Below are positions 9,611 to 19,328 of a stretch of 64,000 nucleotides of DNA, piece by piece; within the stretch, counting starts at the first letter, position 1, and each line of letters opens with the position of its first letter. The DNA is from Parvibaculum sp. (GTDB lineage: Bacteria; Pseudomonadota; Alphaproteobacteria; Parvibaculales; Parvibaculaceae). The DNA lies in NCBI GenBank assembly GCA_002694985.1, contig NZNS01000006.1:388605-452604 (forward strand). The letters are read 5' to 3'. The notes beneath the pieces were generated by a model. The model did no database searches. It was not told the DNA's origin and was given only the letters and a program-made list of their open reading frames with translations. The position numbers and the translations under genes are program-made.

Positions 9611-10609
9611 ATGCAGACACTCAGTGAAGCCGACGGCTCTGCCGTCCGGGAAATCGAAGAAACCGGCGCGAAAATCGCGGCGGCGCGAGAGGCCATAGGC
9701 GAGGTGATTTTCGGTCAGGAGGCCGTGATCGATCAGACGCTGGTGACGGTGCTGGCGGGCGGCCATGCGCTTTTTGTCGGTGTGCCGGGCCTCGCCAAGA
9801 CGCTGCTCGTCCACACCATGGGCCAGGTACTCGGCCTCAACGACAAGCGTGTGCAGTTCACGCCGGACCTCATGCCCGCCGACATTCTGGGCTCGGAAGT
9901 GCTGGAGGAAGGCGATCAGGGCCATCGCAGCTTCCGCTTCATCAAGGGCCCGGTCTTCTGCCAGTTGCTCATGGCCGACGAAATCAACCGCGCCTCCCCC
10001 CGCACCCAGTCCGCGCTGCTTCAGGCCATGCAGGAAAAGCAGGTAACGGTCGCGGGTGCGCGCTACGAGCTGCCCGCTCCCTTCCATGTGCTCGCGACGC
10101 AGAACCCGCTGGAACAGGAAGGCACCTATCCGCTGCCGGAAGCCCAGCTCGACCGCTTCCTCATGCAAATCGACGTGAACTATCCCGATCTCGAATCCGA
10201 ACGCCGCATGCTGCTCTCGACGACGGGAGAAACCGTTGCCGAGGCGCGCGCCGCCATGACCGTGCAAGACCTGATGGAAGCGCAGCGCCTCGTCCGCCGC
10301 GTGCCGGTGGGCGAAAAGGTCGTGAACGCAATCCTCGAACTCGTGCGCGCCGCGCGCCCCGAGGAAGGCGCATCCGAAGAGGTCGAGCGCCATGTCGCCT
10401 GGGGGCCCGGTCCGCGCGCCAGTCAGGCGCTGATGCTTGCCGTGCGCGCCCGCGCGCTTATCGACGGGCGTTTCTCGCCTTCCATCGAGGACGTGACCTC
10501 GCTCGCCGCGCCCGTGCTGCGTCACCGCATGGCGCTCAACTTCTCGGCGCGCGCGGAAGGCGTGACGGTGAGCGGGGTTATCGACAGGCTCTGCCGCAAC
10601 CTCGGCTAA
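9611..10609 (+). CDS. MoxR-family AAA+ ATPase
   Basis: A 332-residue MoxR ATPase. Walker A is GVPGLAKT (about residue 57), Walker B LLMADEINRASPRTQSALLQ, and sensor 1 VLATQNPLEQEGTYPLPEAQLDRF. MoxR proteins act as chaperones that load metals or remodel VWA-domain partners. Its partners follow directly: a DUF58 protein 12 bases on and two large BatA-like membrane proteins, so the four form one operon in the cell-envelope/aerotolerance style. Exact substrate unknown. Confidence 0.93.
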   Translation: MQTLSEADGSAVREIEETGAKIAAAREAIGEVIFGQEAVIDQTLVTVLAGGHALFVGVPGLAKTLLVHTMGQVLGLNDKRVQFTPDLMPADILGSEVLEEGDQGHRSFRFIKGPVFCQLLMADEINRASPRTQSALLQAMQEKQVTVAGARYELPAPFHVLATQNPLEQEGTYPLPEAQLDRFLMQIDVNYPDLESERRMLLSTTGETVAEARAAMTVQDLMEAQRLVRRVPVGEKVVNAILELVRAARPEEGASEEVERHVAWGPGPRASQALMLAVRARALIDGRFSPSIEDVTSLAAPVLRHRMALNFSARAEGVTVSGVIDRLCRNLG

Positions 10610-10621
10610 CGAAAGACGGGA

Positions 10622-11563
10622 ATGAGTCTCACCGGATCACATTCGGCATCCTCCGGCGCCATCGGCCTGCGCGAGCAGGCGGAAGCGCTCGCCGAAGTCA
10701 TGCCGCCGCTCGTCACCGAGGCGGAACACGTGGCCTCCACCATCGCGCAGGGCGTGCATGGACGGCGCCGCACCGGCATGGGCGAAACCTTCTGGCAGTT
10801 CCGCCGCTACCGCGAGGGCGATAGTGCCGCCTCCGTCGACTGGCGGCATTCGGCGCGCTCCACGCATCTTTTCGTGCGCGAGACGGAGCGCGAGGCCGCC
10901 GAAAGCATCTGGATCTGGCGCGACAGCTCGGCATCGATGGATTACGCCTCCGACTTCGCGCCCTGCACCAAGCGCGACCGCGCAACCGTGATCGCGCTGG
11001 CGCTGTCTTCGCTCCTCGTGCAGGGCGGCGAAAGCGTTGCCCCGCTCGGGCAGGGCTTCGCGGCGATGCCGGGCCGTTCCGCGCTGCGCCGCATGGCCCA
11101 TGCGCTCATCGACATGCCGGACAGCGATGCACCGAAAGCAGAAAGCCTGCCGCCGCCCGAACATCTGCCGCGCTATTCGCAGGTCGTCCTCATCAGCGAT
11201 TTCCTTTCGCCCGCCGAAGAGATTGCCGAACGCATCAAGCGCTACGCCGCCGATGGCATTCGCGGCCACATGATCCAGGTGCTCGATCCGGCGGAGGAAG
11301 ACCTGCCCTTCTCGGGCCGCACCGAATTCGAGGGCGTGGAAGATGATTTGCGGCTCATGGTCGGCCGCGCGCAGAACCTGCGTGAGGCCTATCACCAGCG
11401 CCTCGAAATTCACCGCAACCGCATTGTCGAGACGGCGCGCCGCATCGACTTCACTTTCGCAACACATCGCACGGACAGAAGCCCGCAAACCGCGCTTCTC
11501 GCGCTTTACGGCGCGCTTTCGGGCGCCATCGCTGCGCGCAAGCCCCCCCGGCCGGGCATGTAG
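10622..11563 (+). CDS. DUF58 domain protein
   Basis: A 313-residue soluble protein. The DUF58 signature is YREGDSAASVDWRHSARSTHLFVRE (about residues 62-86). The following WIWRDSSASMDYAS is the degenerate VWA-like metal site (DSSASM, resembling DxSxSM of MIDAS). DUF58 proteins are the usual partners of MoxR ATPases. It overlaps nothing but is spaced only 12 and 8 bases from its neighbours, so translation is likely coupled. Confidence 0.9.
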   Translation: MSLTGSHSASSGAIGLREQAEALAEVMPPLVTEAEHVASTIAQGVHGRRRTGMGETFWQFRRYREGDSAASVDWRHSARSTHLFVRETEREAAESIWIWRDSSASMDYASDFAPCTKRDRATVIALALSSLLVQGGESVAPLGQGFAAMPGRSALRRMAHALIDMPDSDAPKAESLPPPEHLPRYSQVVLISDFLSPAEEIAERIKRYAADGIRGHMIQVLDPAEEDLPFSGRTEFEGVEDDLRLMVGRAQNLREAYHQRLEIHRNRIVETARRIDFTFATHRTDRSPQTALLALYGALSGAIAARKPPRPGM

Positions 11564-11571
11564 GCCCGGCA

Positions 11572-14385
11572 ATGCTGACGCTCGGCCCCCTCGCCTTTGC
11601 CAATCCCTGGATGCTCGCCGGTCTCGCGGCGCTGCCCGCGATCTGGTGGCTGCTGCGCATCAGCCCGCCCATGCCCAAGCGGGTGCGCTTTCCCGCGATC
11701 CGTCTGCTGGTCGGCCTCGTGCGCGAGGAAGAAACGCCCGCGCATACGCCCTTCTGGCTGCTTCTGCTGCGGCTCGCAATTGCAGCTCTCGCCATCTTCG
11801 CGCTCGCCGAACCGATCTGGAATCCCGCACCGCGCATTGCAGGCTCAGGGCCCCTTCTCATCGTCACGGATAACGGCTGGGCCTCTGCCACACACTGGAA
11901 TGAGCGCCGCACCGCCATGGACGGGCTTATCGCCGAGGCGGGCCGCGCCGACCGCCCCGTTCTTGTCGTCGGCACGGCGCCCAGCGCAAACGTCCCCGAA
12001 CTCAACTTCGAGACGGCGGACAGCGCCAATGCGCGCGCCCGCGCGCTTGAGCCTCAGCCGATAGAGCCGGACCGTACCGCCCTTGCCGAAAAGCTCGAAG
12101 GCGCTGAAACGCTCGCGCGCGGCAATGTGCAAACGGTCTGGATCAGCGACGGCCTCGACTATGGCGCCGCCGCCCAGTTCGCAAACCGTCTTTCCGCACT
12201 CGCGGGCAGCGCGGGCCTCACCCTGATCGAACCCGCAACCGGAAGCCGCGCCCTCGCGCTGCTGCCACCGGAACAGGGAAGCAATGAATTCGCCGCCACC
12301 GTCATCCGCGCGGAAGCAGGCGGCCAGCGCGCAGGCAGCATCCGCGCGACGCAAGCCGATGGCGCGGTCCTGAGCGAAACCCCCTTCAGCTTCGAGGATG
12401 GCGCAAAACGCACCAAAGCCGTTTTCGAACTTCCGCTGGAACTCCGCAACAAGGTGGCGCGCCTCGAAATCACCGGCGAACAATCGGCCGGCGCCGTCGT
12501 GCTGGCGGACGAACGCTGGCGCCGCCGCAGCGTCGGCATCGTCTCGGGCGCATCCGCCGAAGAAGCGCAGCCCCTTCTCTCCGATGCCTATTATCTGCGC
12601 CGCGCCATCGGCCCTTACGCGGAACTGCGCGACACGCCCGCATCGCGCGATGCACAGGAAGAAATCCGCGCGCTGCTTTCCTCGCCCCTCTCCGTTCTCA
12701 TCCTGTCCGATATCGGCAATCTCCCCGATGCCGAGCACGATCTCCTGGACCAATGGGTGAGACAGGGCGGGCTTCTTGTGCGCTTTGCCGGCCCGCGCCT
12801 CGCCGAAAAAAGCGACAGCCTCGTGCCCGTGCCCCTGCGCAGCGGCGGCCGCGCGCTGGGCGGCTCTCTCTCATGGAGCACCCCGCAGCACCTCGCCCCC
12901 TTCGAGGAGGGCAGCCCCTTTTTCGGCCTCACCATACCCGGCGACGTCACCGTGTCGCGGCAGGTGCTGGCCGAACCCGTGCCCGATCTGTCGAATCGCA
13001 CATGGGCGCGTCTTTCCGACGGCACGCCGCTCGTCACGGCGGGAAAGCGCGGCGACGGCCTCGTCGTCCTCTTCCACGTCCCCGCGAACCGCGACTGGTC
13101 GAACCTGCCGATCTCCGGTCTCTTCGTCGAAATGCTCCGCCGCACCATCGAGCTTTCGCAGGCCGTCACCGGGATGGACGGAGAAGATGGCAATGAGTCG
13201 TCCCGGAAAGGCGATCTATTGAGCCCTCTCGCGACGCTGGATGGTTTCGGGCGTCTCGGTACGCCACCCGCAACCGCGACGGCGATCTCCGTCGAACAGT
13301 TCGAAAGCGCCGAGCGCAACCCGCGCCATCCCCCCGGCCTTTATGGCACGGCGGGAAATCCCCGCGCGCTGAACCTCGCGACGCCCGGCCTCGAACTCAC
13401 GCCCGTCGGTGCGCTTTCCGGCCTTGCGGAGCGACGCACCTTCCAGGGCCGCGCCGAAGAGCGGCTGGCGCCCCCCGCCTTCCTCCTCGCACTCGTACTG
13501 CTGGTGCTCGACACAGTGGCCGCCCTTTGGGTGACGGGCCTGTTCGAAACCGAGCGGATCAAGCGCGTGCGCTTCGCCTCGCGCTTCACACCGGTGCTCA
13601 TCGCCGCGCTCCTCGCCCTTCCCTCACCCGACGCGCAAGCGCAAGACGCATCCGGCGACAGCTTCGCTCTCAAGGCCTCGCTCGACACACGCCTTGCCTA
13701 TGTCCTCACCGGCAATGCCGCGATCGACATGACGAGCGAGGCGGGACTTTCGAGCCTCAGCCGCATTCTTGCGGCACGCACCGCCTTCGAGCCCGCCGAA
13801 CCGATGGGCGTGAACCTTGCGACAGACGAGCTTGCCTTCTTTCCCCTTCTCTATTGGCCGATGACGGCGGAGCAGGAAGACCTCGCACCCGAAACGCTCG
13901 GCAAGCTCAACACCTATATGAAGAATGGCGGCACGATATTTTTCGACACGCGCGATCAGGATCAGGCCGTTGGCGGCATGGTGACGCCGGGCACGGCAAC
14001 GCTGCGCCGCCTGCTCGGGCGGCTCGACCTGCCACCGCTGGCGCCCGTGCCTGCCGGCCATGTGCTCACGAAATCCTTTTATCTGCTGCGCGATTTTCCC
14101 GGCCGCTGGAATGGCGGCGAGCTGTGGGTGGAAGCCCCCTCCCCGGATGGTGAGAACCTCTCGAATGACGGTGTCTCGACCATCATTGTCGGCTCCAACG
14201 ACTATGCCGCCGCCTGGGCGCGTGATGCGCAAGGCCGCGCGCTTTATGCCGTATCGCCCGGCGGCGAGCGCCAGCGCGAAATGGCGGAGCGCTTCGGCGT
14301 GAACCTCGTCATGTACGCGCTCACCGGCAACTACAAGGCCGATCAGGTGCATGTGCCCGCTCTTCTTGAGCGGCTGGGCCAGTAG
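11572..14385 (+). CDS. BatA-like / DUF4159 membrane protein
   Basis: A 937-residue protein with two parts. Residues 1-90 are an N-terminal BatA-type segment with two membrane helices (FANPWMLAGLAALPAIWWLL and FWLLLLRLAIAALAIFALAEP). The middle is a VWA/glutamine-amidotransferase-like region facing the periplasm. A third membrane stretch near residue 645 (FLLALVLLVLDTVAALWVTG) precedes a C-terminal DUF4159 domain (TRLAYVLTGNAAIDMTSEAG, then ELAFFPLLYWPMT and IFFDTRD). It is the third member of the MoxR operon. Members of this family have no assigned biochemical role. Confidence 0.85.
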   Translation: MLTLGPLAFANPWMLAGLAALPAIWWLLRISPPMPKRVRFPAIRLLVGLVREEETPAHTPFWLLLLRLAIAALAIFALAEPIWNPAPRIAGSGPLLIVTDNGWASATHWNERRTAMDGLIAEAGRADRPVLVVGTAPSANVPELNFETADSANARARALEPQPIEPDRTALAEKLEGAETLARGNVQTVWISDGLDYGAAAQFANRLSALAGSAGLTLIEPATGSRALALLPPEQGSNEFAATVIRAEAGGQRAGSIRATQADGAVLSETPFSFEDGAKRTKAVFELPLELRNKVARLEITGEQSAGAVVLADERWRRRSVGIVSGASAEEAQPLLSDAYYLRRAIGPYAELRDTPASRDAQEEIRALLSSPLSVLILSDIGNLPDAEHDLLDQWVRQGGLLVRFAGPRLAEKSDSLVPVPLRSGGRALGGSLSWSTPQHLAPFEEGSPFFGLTIPGDVTVSRQVLAEPVPDLSNRTWARLSDGTPLVTAGKRGDGLVVLFHVPANRDWSNLPISGLFVEMLRRTIELSQAVTGMDGEDGNESSRKGDLLSPLATLDGFGRLGTPPATATAISVEQFESAERNPRHPPGLYGTAGNPRALNLATPGLELTPVGALSGLAERRTFQGRAEERLAPPAFLLALVLLVLDTVAALWVTGLFETERIKRVRFASRFTPVLIAALLALPSPDAQAQDASGDSFALKASLDTRLAYVLTGNAAIDMTSEAGLSSLSRILAARTAFEPAEPMGVNLATDELAFFPLLYWPMTAEQEDLAPETLGKLNTYMKNGGTIFFDTRDQDQAVGGMVTPGTATLRRLLGRLDLPPLAPVPAGHVLTKSFYLLRDFPGRWNGGELWVEAPSPDGENLSNDGVSTIIVGSNDYAAAWARDAQGRALYAVSPGGERQREMAERFGVNLVMYALTGNYKADQVHVPALLERLGQ

Positions 14386-14391
14386 GAGCGC

Positions 14392-16470
14392 ATGATGGCC
14401 TGGAACATCGTCTTCGAACCGCTTCTGCCGCTCTGGGCCGTCGCCATTGTCGGGCTGCCAGGCATTGCCGCACTCGTTTATGCCGCCTTCCGGCGCTCGC
14501 GGGGCGCGCCGTGGCGCACATTCGCTTTCGCCGTGCTGCTCCTTGCGCTCGTCAACCCGACGATCCAGCAGGAAGACCGCGAAAGCGTGCCCGATATCGC
14601 TGCCATCGTGGTCGACCGAAGCCAGAGCCAGGAGATCGGCCAGCGGCCGGAAGAAACATCCGCCGCGCTGGAAAAAATCACCGAACGTCTCGCCCGCGAA
14701 GACGGCATCGAGACGCGCATCGTCACAGCAACGAGCGACCCGGACGGCGAACAGGGCACCACGCTCTTCTCCGCACTCGAAGAGGCCCTGGCCGATGTGC
14801 CGCGCGAACGCATCGCGGGTGCGGTCTTCATCACCGATGGCGAGGTGCATGACGTGCCTGCAAATGCCGCCACGCTCGGCTTCGATGCGCCGGTTCATGC
14901 CGTCATCATCGGCCGCAAGGGCGAGAAGGACCGCCGTCTCCGCATCACCGAGGCACCACGCTTCGGCATTGTCGGCGAGCCTGTAAAGCTCGCCTTCCGC
15001 GTCGATGAAACTTCGGCCGGCGATGCGCCGACCGACGAAACGGCGCGCGTCACCGTGCATATCGACGGCGTCGAAACCGCAAGCGCCGAAGTGCCCATTG
15101 GCAAAACGAGTGAGGTGACGCTGTCGCTCGCGCATGGCGGCCCGAACGTCATCGAAATCGATGTCGAACAGGGGCCCGACGAACTCACCCCGCTCAACAA
15201 TCGTGCAGTCGTCATCGCCAATGGCGTGCGCGACCGTTTGCGCGTCCTGCTCGTCTCCGGCGAGCCGCATCCCGGTGAGCGCACATGGCGCAACCTGCTG
15301 AAGTCCGATCCCTCGGTCGATCTCGTCCACTTCACCATTCTGCGCCCGCCGGAAAAGCAGGACGGCACGCCCATCGGCGAGCTGTCGCTCATCACCTTCC
15401 CGACGCATGAACTTTTCGACCAGAAGCTCGACGAGTTCGATCTCATCATCTTCGACCGCTACAAGCGGCGCGGCGTGCTCCCGCTCGCCTATTATCTGAA
15501 CATCGTCGAATATGTGGAACGTGGCGGCGCCTTCCTCGCCGCCGAAGGCCCGGCCTTCGCCTCTCCCTTCTCGATCTACCGCACACCCCTCGCCGCGATC
15601 CTGCCCGGCCAGCCGACCGGCGAGATTTCGATTGGCGGCTATCGCCCCGAAGTGACGGAGACGGGCCACCGCCACCCCGTCACGGCGGAACTGCCCGGCG
15701 CGGCGGCATCGCCGCCCGACTGGGGCCGCTGGTTCCGCACCATCGAAGTGAATGCCGGTGGTGGCGATGTGCTAATGGACACCCCGGACGGCAAGCCGCT
15801 CATGGTGCTGGCCCATGCAGGCAAGGGCCGCGTGGCGCAATTGCTATCGGATCAGGTCTGGCTCTGGTCGCGGGGCTATGAGGGCGGCGGCCCGCAGGCG
15901 GAACTCCTGCGCCGCCTCGCCCATTGGCTGATGAAGGAACCGGACCTCGAAGAGGAAAACCTCTCCGCCATCGCACAAGGCAGCATGCTGACCGTGAAGC
16001 GCCGCACGATGGAAAATGAAACCCCGCCCGCGCGCGTGACGCTTCCCTCCGGCGAGACACGCGACGTTCCGCTCAGCGAAATCGCGCCCGGCCGCTTCGA
16101 GGGCACGATGGAAGCACAGGAACTCGGCCTCTACCGCATCGCGCAGGGAGATCTCACCGCCGTTGCCGCGGCAGGCCCTCTCAACCCGCGGGAGTTTTCG
16201 GATGTGCGCGCCACCGTCGGCCTCATGCAGCCCGTCGCCGATGCGGCAGGCGGCGGCATCTGGTGGGCGGGCGAGAATGCGAGCGGTACACCCGGCATCC
16301 GCTCCGTGCGCGCCGGACAGGACGCCGCAGGCTCGAACTGGATGGGCCTGAAGCGCAACGAGCAATATCTCGTTCATGCAGTTCATCAGGCACCGCTGTT
16401 CACGGGGCCTGTCGCCCTCATCCTCATTCTCGGCGCGCTGGCGCTCGCCTGGTGGCGCGAAGGACGCTGA
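14392..16470 (+). CDS. Large VWA-like membrane protein of the MoxR operon
   Basis: A 692-residue protein with an N-terminal membrane helix (LLPLWAVAIVGLPGIAALVY), a second one (FAFAVLLLALVNPTIQ), and a C-terminal helix (FTGPVALILILGALALAWWRE). The first soluble part has a VWA-like layout: IAAIVVDRSQSQ (MIDAS-like DRSQS) and AGAVFITDGEVHD. The later part resembles class I glutamine-amidotransferase-like folds of this family. It starts ATGATG at 14392 after AGGAGCGC, six bases past the DUF4159 stop, and closes the operon. Confidence 0.8.
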   Translation: MMAWNIVFEPLLPLWAVAIVGLPGIAALVYAAFRRSRGAPWRTFAFAVLLLALVNPTIQQEDRESVPDIAAIVVDRSQSQEIGQRPEETSAALEKITERLAREDGIETRIVTATSDPDGEQGTTLFSALEEALADVPRERIAGAVFITDGEVHDVPANAATLGFDAPVHAVIIGRKGEKDRRLRITEAPRFGIVGEPVKLAFRVDETSAGDAPTDETARVTVHIDGVETASAEVPIGKTSEVTLSLAHGGPNVIEIDVEQGPDELTPLNNRAVVIANGVRDRLRVLLVSGEPHPGERTWRNLLKSDPSVDLVHFTILRPPEKQDGTPIGELSLITFPTHELFDQKLDEFDLIIFDRYKRRGVLPLAYYLNIVEYVERGGAFLAAEGPAFASPFSIYRTPLAAILPGQPTGEISIGGYRPEVTETGHRHPVTAELPGAAASPPDWGRWFRTIEVNAGGGDVLMDTPDGKPLMVLAHAGKGRVAQLLSDQVWLWSRGYEGGGPQAELLRRLAHWLMKEPDLEEENLSAIAQGSMLTVKRRTMENETPPARVTLPSGETRDVPLSEIAPGRFEGTMEAQELGLYRIAQGDLTAVAAAGPLNPREFSDVRATVGLMQPVADAAGGGIWWAGENASGTPGIRSVRAGQDAAGSNWMGLKRNEQYLVHAVHQAPLFTGPVALILILGALALAWWREGR

Positions 16471-16541
16471 CGTCTCGCCAGTCCAAATGTCACCAGTCCA
16501 AACGCTTGCCTTCCCGGCAGAACCGTCCTAGCTTCCGCCCG

Positions 16542-16556
16542 TGTTATAATGTAACA
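16542..16556. promoter_or_regulatory. Zur box (zinc uptake regulator operator)
   Basis: TGTTATAATGTAACA is a 15-base near-perfect palindrome with TGTTA/TAACA arms, 11 bases before the first start codon of the zinc transport cluster. It matches the alphaproteobacterial Zur operator pattern (established knowledge). Zur with zinc would repress the operon here. Confidence 0.85.
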
Positions 16557-16567
16557 GGAGCCGGAGA

Positions 16568-16717
16568 TTGGCCTCCCCCGAAAAGCCGGTCATCGCCAAC
16601 AAGGACGACGCACCGCGCGCTTCGGCCTTCGCAGCCGGTATCGGTCCGCGGCTTGGCGTCGCGCTTACCGCGACGGCCGCGCTATGGCTCGGCGTCGCCT
16701 GGGCGCTCGCACGATGA
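16568..16717 (+). CDS. Small single-pass membrane protein leading the znu operon
   Basis: A 49-residue reading frame with TTG start, preceded by AGGAGCCGGAGA. The protein is polar at first (MASPEKPVIANKDDAPRAS) and ends in one hydrophobic helix (LGVALTATAALWLGVAWALA). Its TGA overlaps the znuC ATG as ATGA, so it is translationally coupled to znuC and lies just after the Zur box. No known family recognised. It may be a small accessory subunit of the importer or a leader peptide. Confidence 0.6.
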   Translation: MASPEKPVIANKDDAPRASAFAAGIGPRLGVALTATAALWLGVAWALAR

Positions 16718-17430
16718 AGCCCGTCCCGCCTCTCTCCGTCGCCGACCTCACCGTCGCCTATGACCGCGTTCCCGCCGTCCATCACCTGACGGGAAGCTTC
16801 GCGCCGGGCAGCCTCACCGCCATTATCGGCCCGAACGGCGCGGGCAAGTCGACGCTGCTGAAGGCCATCGCTGGCCTCGTCCCCCTCAGCGAAGGCCGCA
16901 TCGACGGCGCGAACGGCAACATCGCCTACCTGCCGCAGCTCGCGGAGATCGACCGCAGCTTCCCCATTACCGTCATCGATGCCGTCTCGCTCGGCCTTTG
17001 GCGCGAGGTCGGCCTCTTCCGCGCCATCACCGGGGAACATGTGAAGCGTGCCCGCGCCGCGCTCACCGCCGTCGGCCTCGGAGGCTTCGAAGGACGCCAG
17101 GTCGGCGCACTCTCGGCGGGTCAGTTGCAGCGCGCCCTCTTCGCCCGCCTCATGCTTCAGGATGCGGGGCTCATCCTGCTCGACGAGCCCTTCGCCGCCG
17201 TGGACGAACGCACGAGCGCCGATCTCATGCAGCTCGTTGAAGGCTGGCACCGCGAAGGCCGCACCGTGATCGCCGTACTGCACGATCTTGAGCGCGTGCG
17301 CGAGAGCTTCCCCGAAACGCTGCTGATGGCGCGCGAACCCGTCGCCTGGGGCGCAACCGCAAATGTCCTCACGCCGGAAAACCTCCGCCGCGCACGCTAC
17401 GTCTCCGATGCATGGGGCGACGCCGCATGA
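16714..17430 (+). CDS. znuC: Zinc ABC transporter ATP-binding protein
   Basis: A 238-residue ABC ATPase. Walker A is GPNGAGKST (about residue 38), the signature is LSAGQLQRALFARLML, and Walker B LILLDEPFAAVD with the H-loop in VIAVLHDLERV. It drives zinc uptake with ZnuB and ZnuA. The start at 16714 overlaps the stop of the small membrane protein; an in-frame ATG at 16684 would embed it in that gene. The znuB start overlaps its own stop (ATGA at 17427). Confidence 0.93.
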   Translation: MKPVPPLSVADLTVAYDRVPAVHHLTGSFAPGSLTAIIGPNGAGKSTLLKAIAGLVPLSEGRIDGANGNIAYLPQLAEIDRSFPITVIDAVSLGLWREVGLFRAITGEHVKRARAALTAVGLGGFEGRQVGALSAGQLQRALFARLMLQDAGLILLDEPFAAVDERTSADLMQLVEGWHREGRTVIAVLHDLERVRESFPETLLMAREPVAWGATANVLTPENLRRARYVSDAWGDAA

Positions 17431-18296
17431 TCTATGACGCGCTGATAGCCCCCTTCGTCGATTACGGCTTCATGCGCCGCGCGCTCATCGCCTGCTTCGC
17501 GCTGGCGCTGGGCGGCGGCCCCATCGGCACATTCCTCGTGCTGCGCCGCATGAGCCTCATGGGCGATGCCATGAGCCACGCGATCCTGCCCGGTGCCGCC
17601 ATCGGCTTCCTGATCGCCGGGCTTTCGCTCTGGACCATGAGCATCGGCGGCCTCATCGCGGGCCTTGCCGTCGCCTTTCTCGCGGGCATCATCTCCCGCG
17701 TCACGGCGCTGCGCGAAGATGCGAGCCTCGCCGGCTTCTATCTCATCAGCCTCGCGCTCGGCGTCCTCATCGTCTCGACGCAAGGCTCGAACATCGATCT
17801 GCTGCATGTCCTTTTCGGCACCATCCTTTCGGTGACCGATGATGCGCTGATCCTTGTCGCCTCCATCGCGACCCTCAGCATCGTCACGCTCGCGCTCATC
17901 TACCGCCCGCTGGTGATCGAATGTTTCGACCCCGCCTTCCTCCGCGCGACGACGGGCGGCGGCACGGTCTGGCATTTCATCTTTCTTGTGCTGGTGGTGG
18001 TGAACCTCGTCGCCGGCTTCCAGGCGCTCGGGACCTTGATGGCGCTTGGCCTGATGATGCTGCCCGCCGCCGCCGCCCGATTCTGGGCAGGCGCGGTCTG
18101 GTCGCTCGCCGCCCTCTCGACCACGCTGGCCTTCCTTTCGGGCTTCGCCGGGCTTCTTCTCTCCTACAATTTCAATCTGCCCTCCGGTCCCTCGATCATC
18201 CTCACAGCCGGACTGGTTTATGTGGCGTCGATTCTTCTCGGCACACGCGACAGCGTACGCACGCGCTATTTCCCGCGCGCCCATTTTCACGACTGA
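17427..18296 (+). CDS. znuB: Zinc ABC transporter permease
   Basis: A 289-residue permease of the ABC-3 (manganese/zinc) family with about eight hydrophobic helices. Family landmarks: LRRMSLMGDAMSHAILPGAAIGFL (the conserved coupling-helix region), the LFGTIL segment, and FQALGTLMALGLMMLPAAAARFW near the C terminus. The ATG at 17427 overlaps znuC by four bases. It is followed 12 bases later by znuA. Confidence 0.93.
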   Translation: MIYDALIAPFVDYGFMRRALIACFALALGGGPIGTFLVLRRMSLMGDAMSHAILPGAAIGFLIAGLSLWTMSIGGLIAGLAVAFLAGIISRVTALREDASLAGFYLISLALGVLIVSTQGSNIDLLHVLFGTILSVTDDALILVASIATLSIVTLALIYRPLVIECFDPAFLRATTGGGTVWHFIFLVLVVVNLVAGFQALGTLMALGLMMLPAAAARFWAGAVWSLAALSTTLAFLSGFAGLLLSYNFNLPSGPSIILTAGLVYVASILLGTRDSVRTRYFPRAHFHD

Positions 18297-18308
18297 GGGA
18301 GTTACCCC

Positions 18309-19313
18309 ATGAAGAAGCTCGCCCTGTCTCGCCTTACCCTGTCCTGCCTCACACTTGCTCTTTCGCTCGCTCTCGCCCTCCCCGCCAGCGCGGAACAGCT
18401 GAAAGTCGTCGCAAGCTTCTCGATCCTCGGCGACATGGTGAGGAACGTCGCGGGCAGCAATGCCGATGTGACCGTTCTTGTCGGACCCGATGGCGATGCG
18501 CATAGCTTCGAGCCCGGCCCGGCCGATGCGAGCGCGCTTGCCGACGCCGATGTGCTGGTGATGAACGGCCTCGGCTTCGAGTCCTGGATGGTCCGCCTCG
18601 CCGCCGCCTCCGGCACCAAGGCAAAATATGTGACGGCGAGTTTCGGCATCAATCCGCGCCGCATGTCGGAAGAAGAAAAACATGCTCACGATCACGACGA
18701 GGAAGATCACGAGCATGGCGAAGAAGACCACGATCATGACCACAAGGGTCACGACGAAGACGGCTACCCGGAAGCCGCGCATGACTTCGACCCCCATGCC
18801 TGGCAGGACCTGCGCAACGGCATCGTCTATGTGCAGAACATCGCCGACGCGCTCGCCGAAAAAGACCCGGACAATGCCCTCGTCTATCGGGCCAATGCGG
18901 AGAGCTACATCACCGAACTGAAAAAGCTCGACGGCTGGGTCCGCAGCGAGATTGCGAAAGTCCCGCAGGAAAAGCGCAGGGTCATCACCACGCATGATGC
19001 CTTCGGCTATTTCGGCGATGCCTACCGCATCGAATTCATTTCCGCTCTCGGCGTCGCCAGCATGACCGAGCCAAGCGCCGAAGCGCTTGCCCGCCTCGTC
19101 GACCGCATCCGCCGGGAGAATATCCGCGCCCTCTTCATCGAGAACATGTCGGACCCCCGCATGATGGAAACAATCGCGCGCGAAACCGGCGCGGAAGATG
19201 GCGGCACGCTTTATTCCGACGCACTCTCGAAGCCGGACGGACCCGCGCCCACCTATGTCGCGATGTTCAGGCACAATGTGCCTGTCCTCATCGCCGCGAT
19301 GCAGAAAAATTGA
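18309..19313 (+). CDS. znuA: Periplasmic zinc-binding protein with His-rich loop
   Basis: A 334-residue cluster A-I solute-binding protein. It has a signal peptide (MKKLALSRLTLSCLTLALSL through ALPASA) and the family zinc ligands in GPDGDAHSFEPGPADA, DPHAWQDLRN and TTHDAFGYFG. A charged loop at about residues 125-151 is packed with His, Asp and Glu (HDHDEEDHEHGEEDHDHDH), as in ZnuA, where it gathers zinc. GGAG lies before the ATG. Last gene of the Zur-controlled operon. Confidence 0.95.
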   Translation: MKKLALSRLTLSCLTLALSLALALPASAEQLKVVASFSILGDMVRNVAGSNADVTVLVGPDGDAHSFEPGPADASALADADVLVMNGLGFESWMVRLAAASGTKAKYVTASFGINPRRMSEEEKHAHDHDEEDHEHGEEDHDHDHKGHDEDGYPEAAHDFDPHAWQDLRNGIVYVQNIADALAEKDPDNALVYRANAESYITELKKLDGWVRSEIAKVPQEKRRVITTHDAFGYFGDAYRIEFISALGVASMTEPSAEALARLVDRIRRENIRALFIENMSDPRMMETIARETGAEDGGTLYSDALSKPDGPAPTYVAMFRHNVPVLIAAMQKN

Positions 19314-19328
19314 CGGTGTTCTTTAGAC

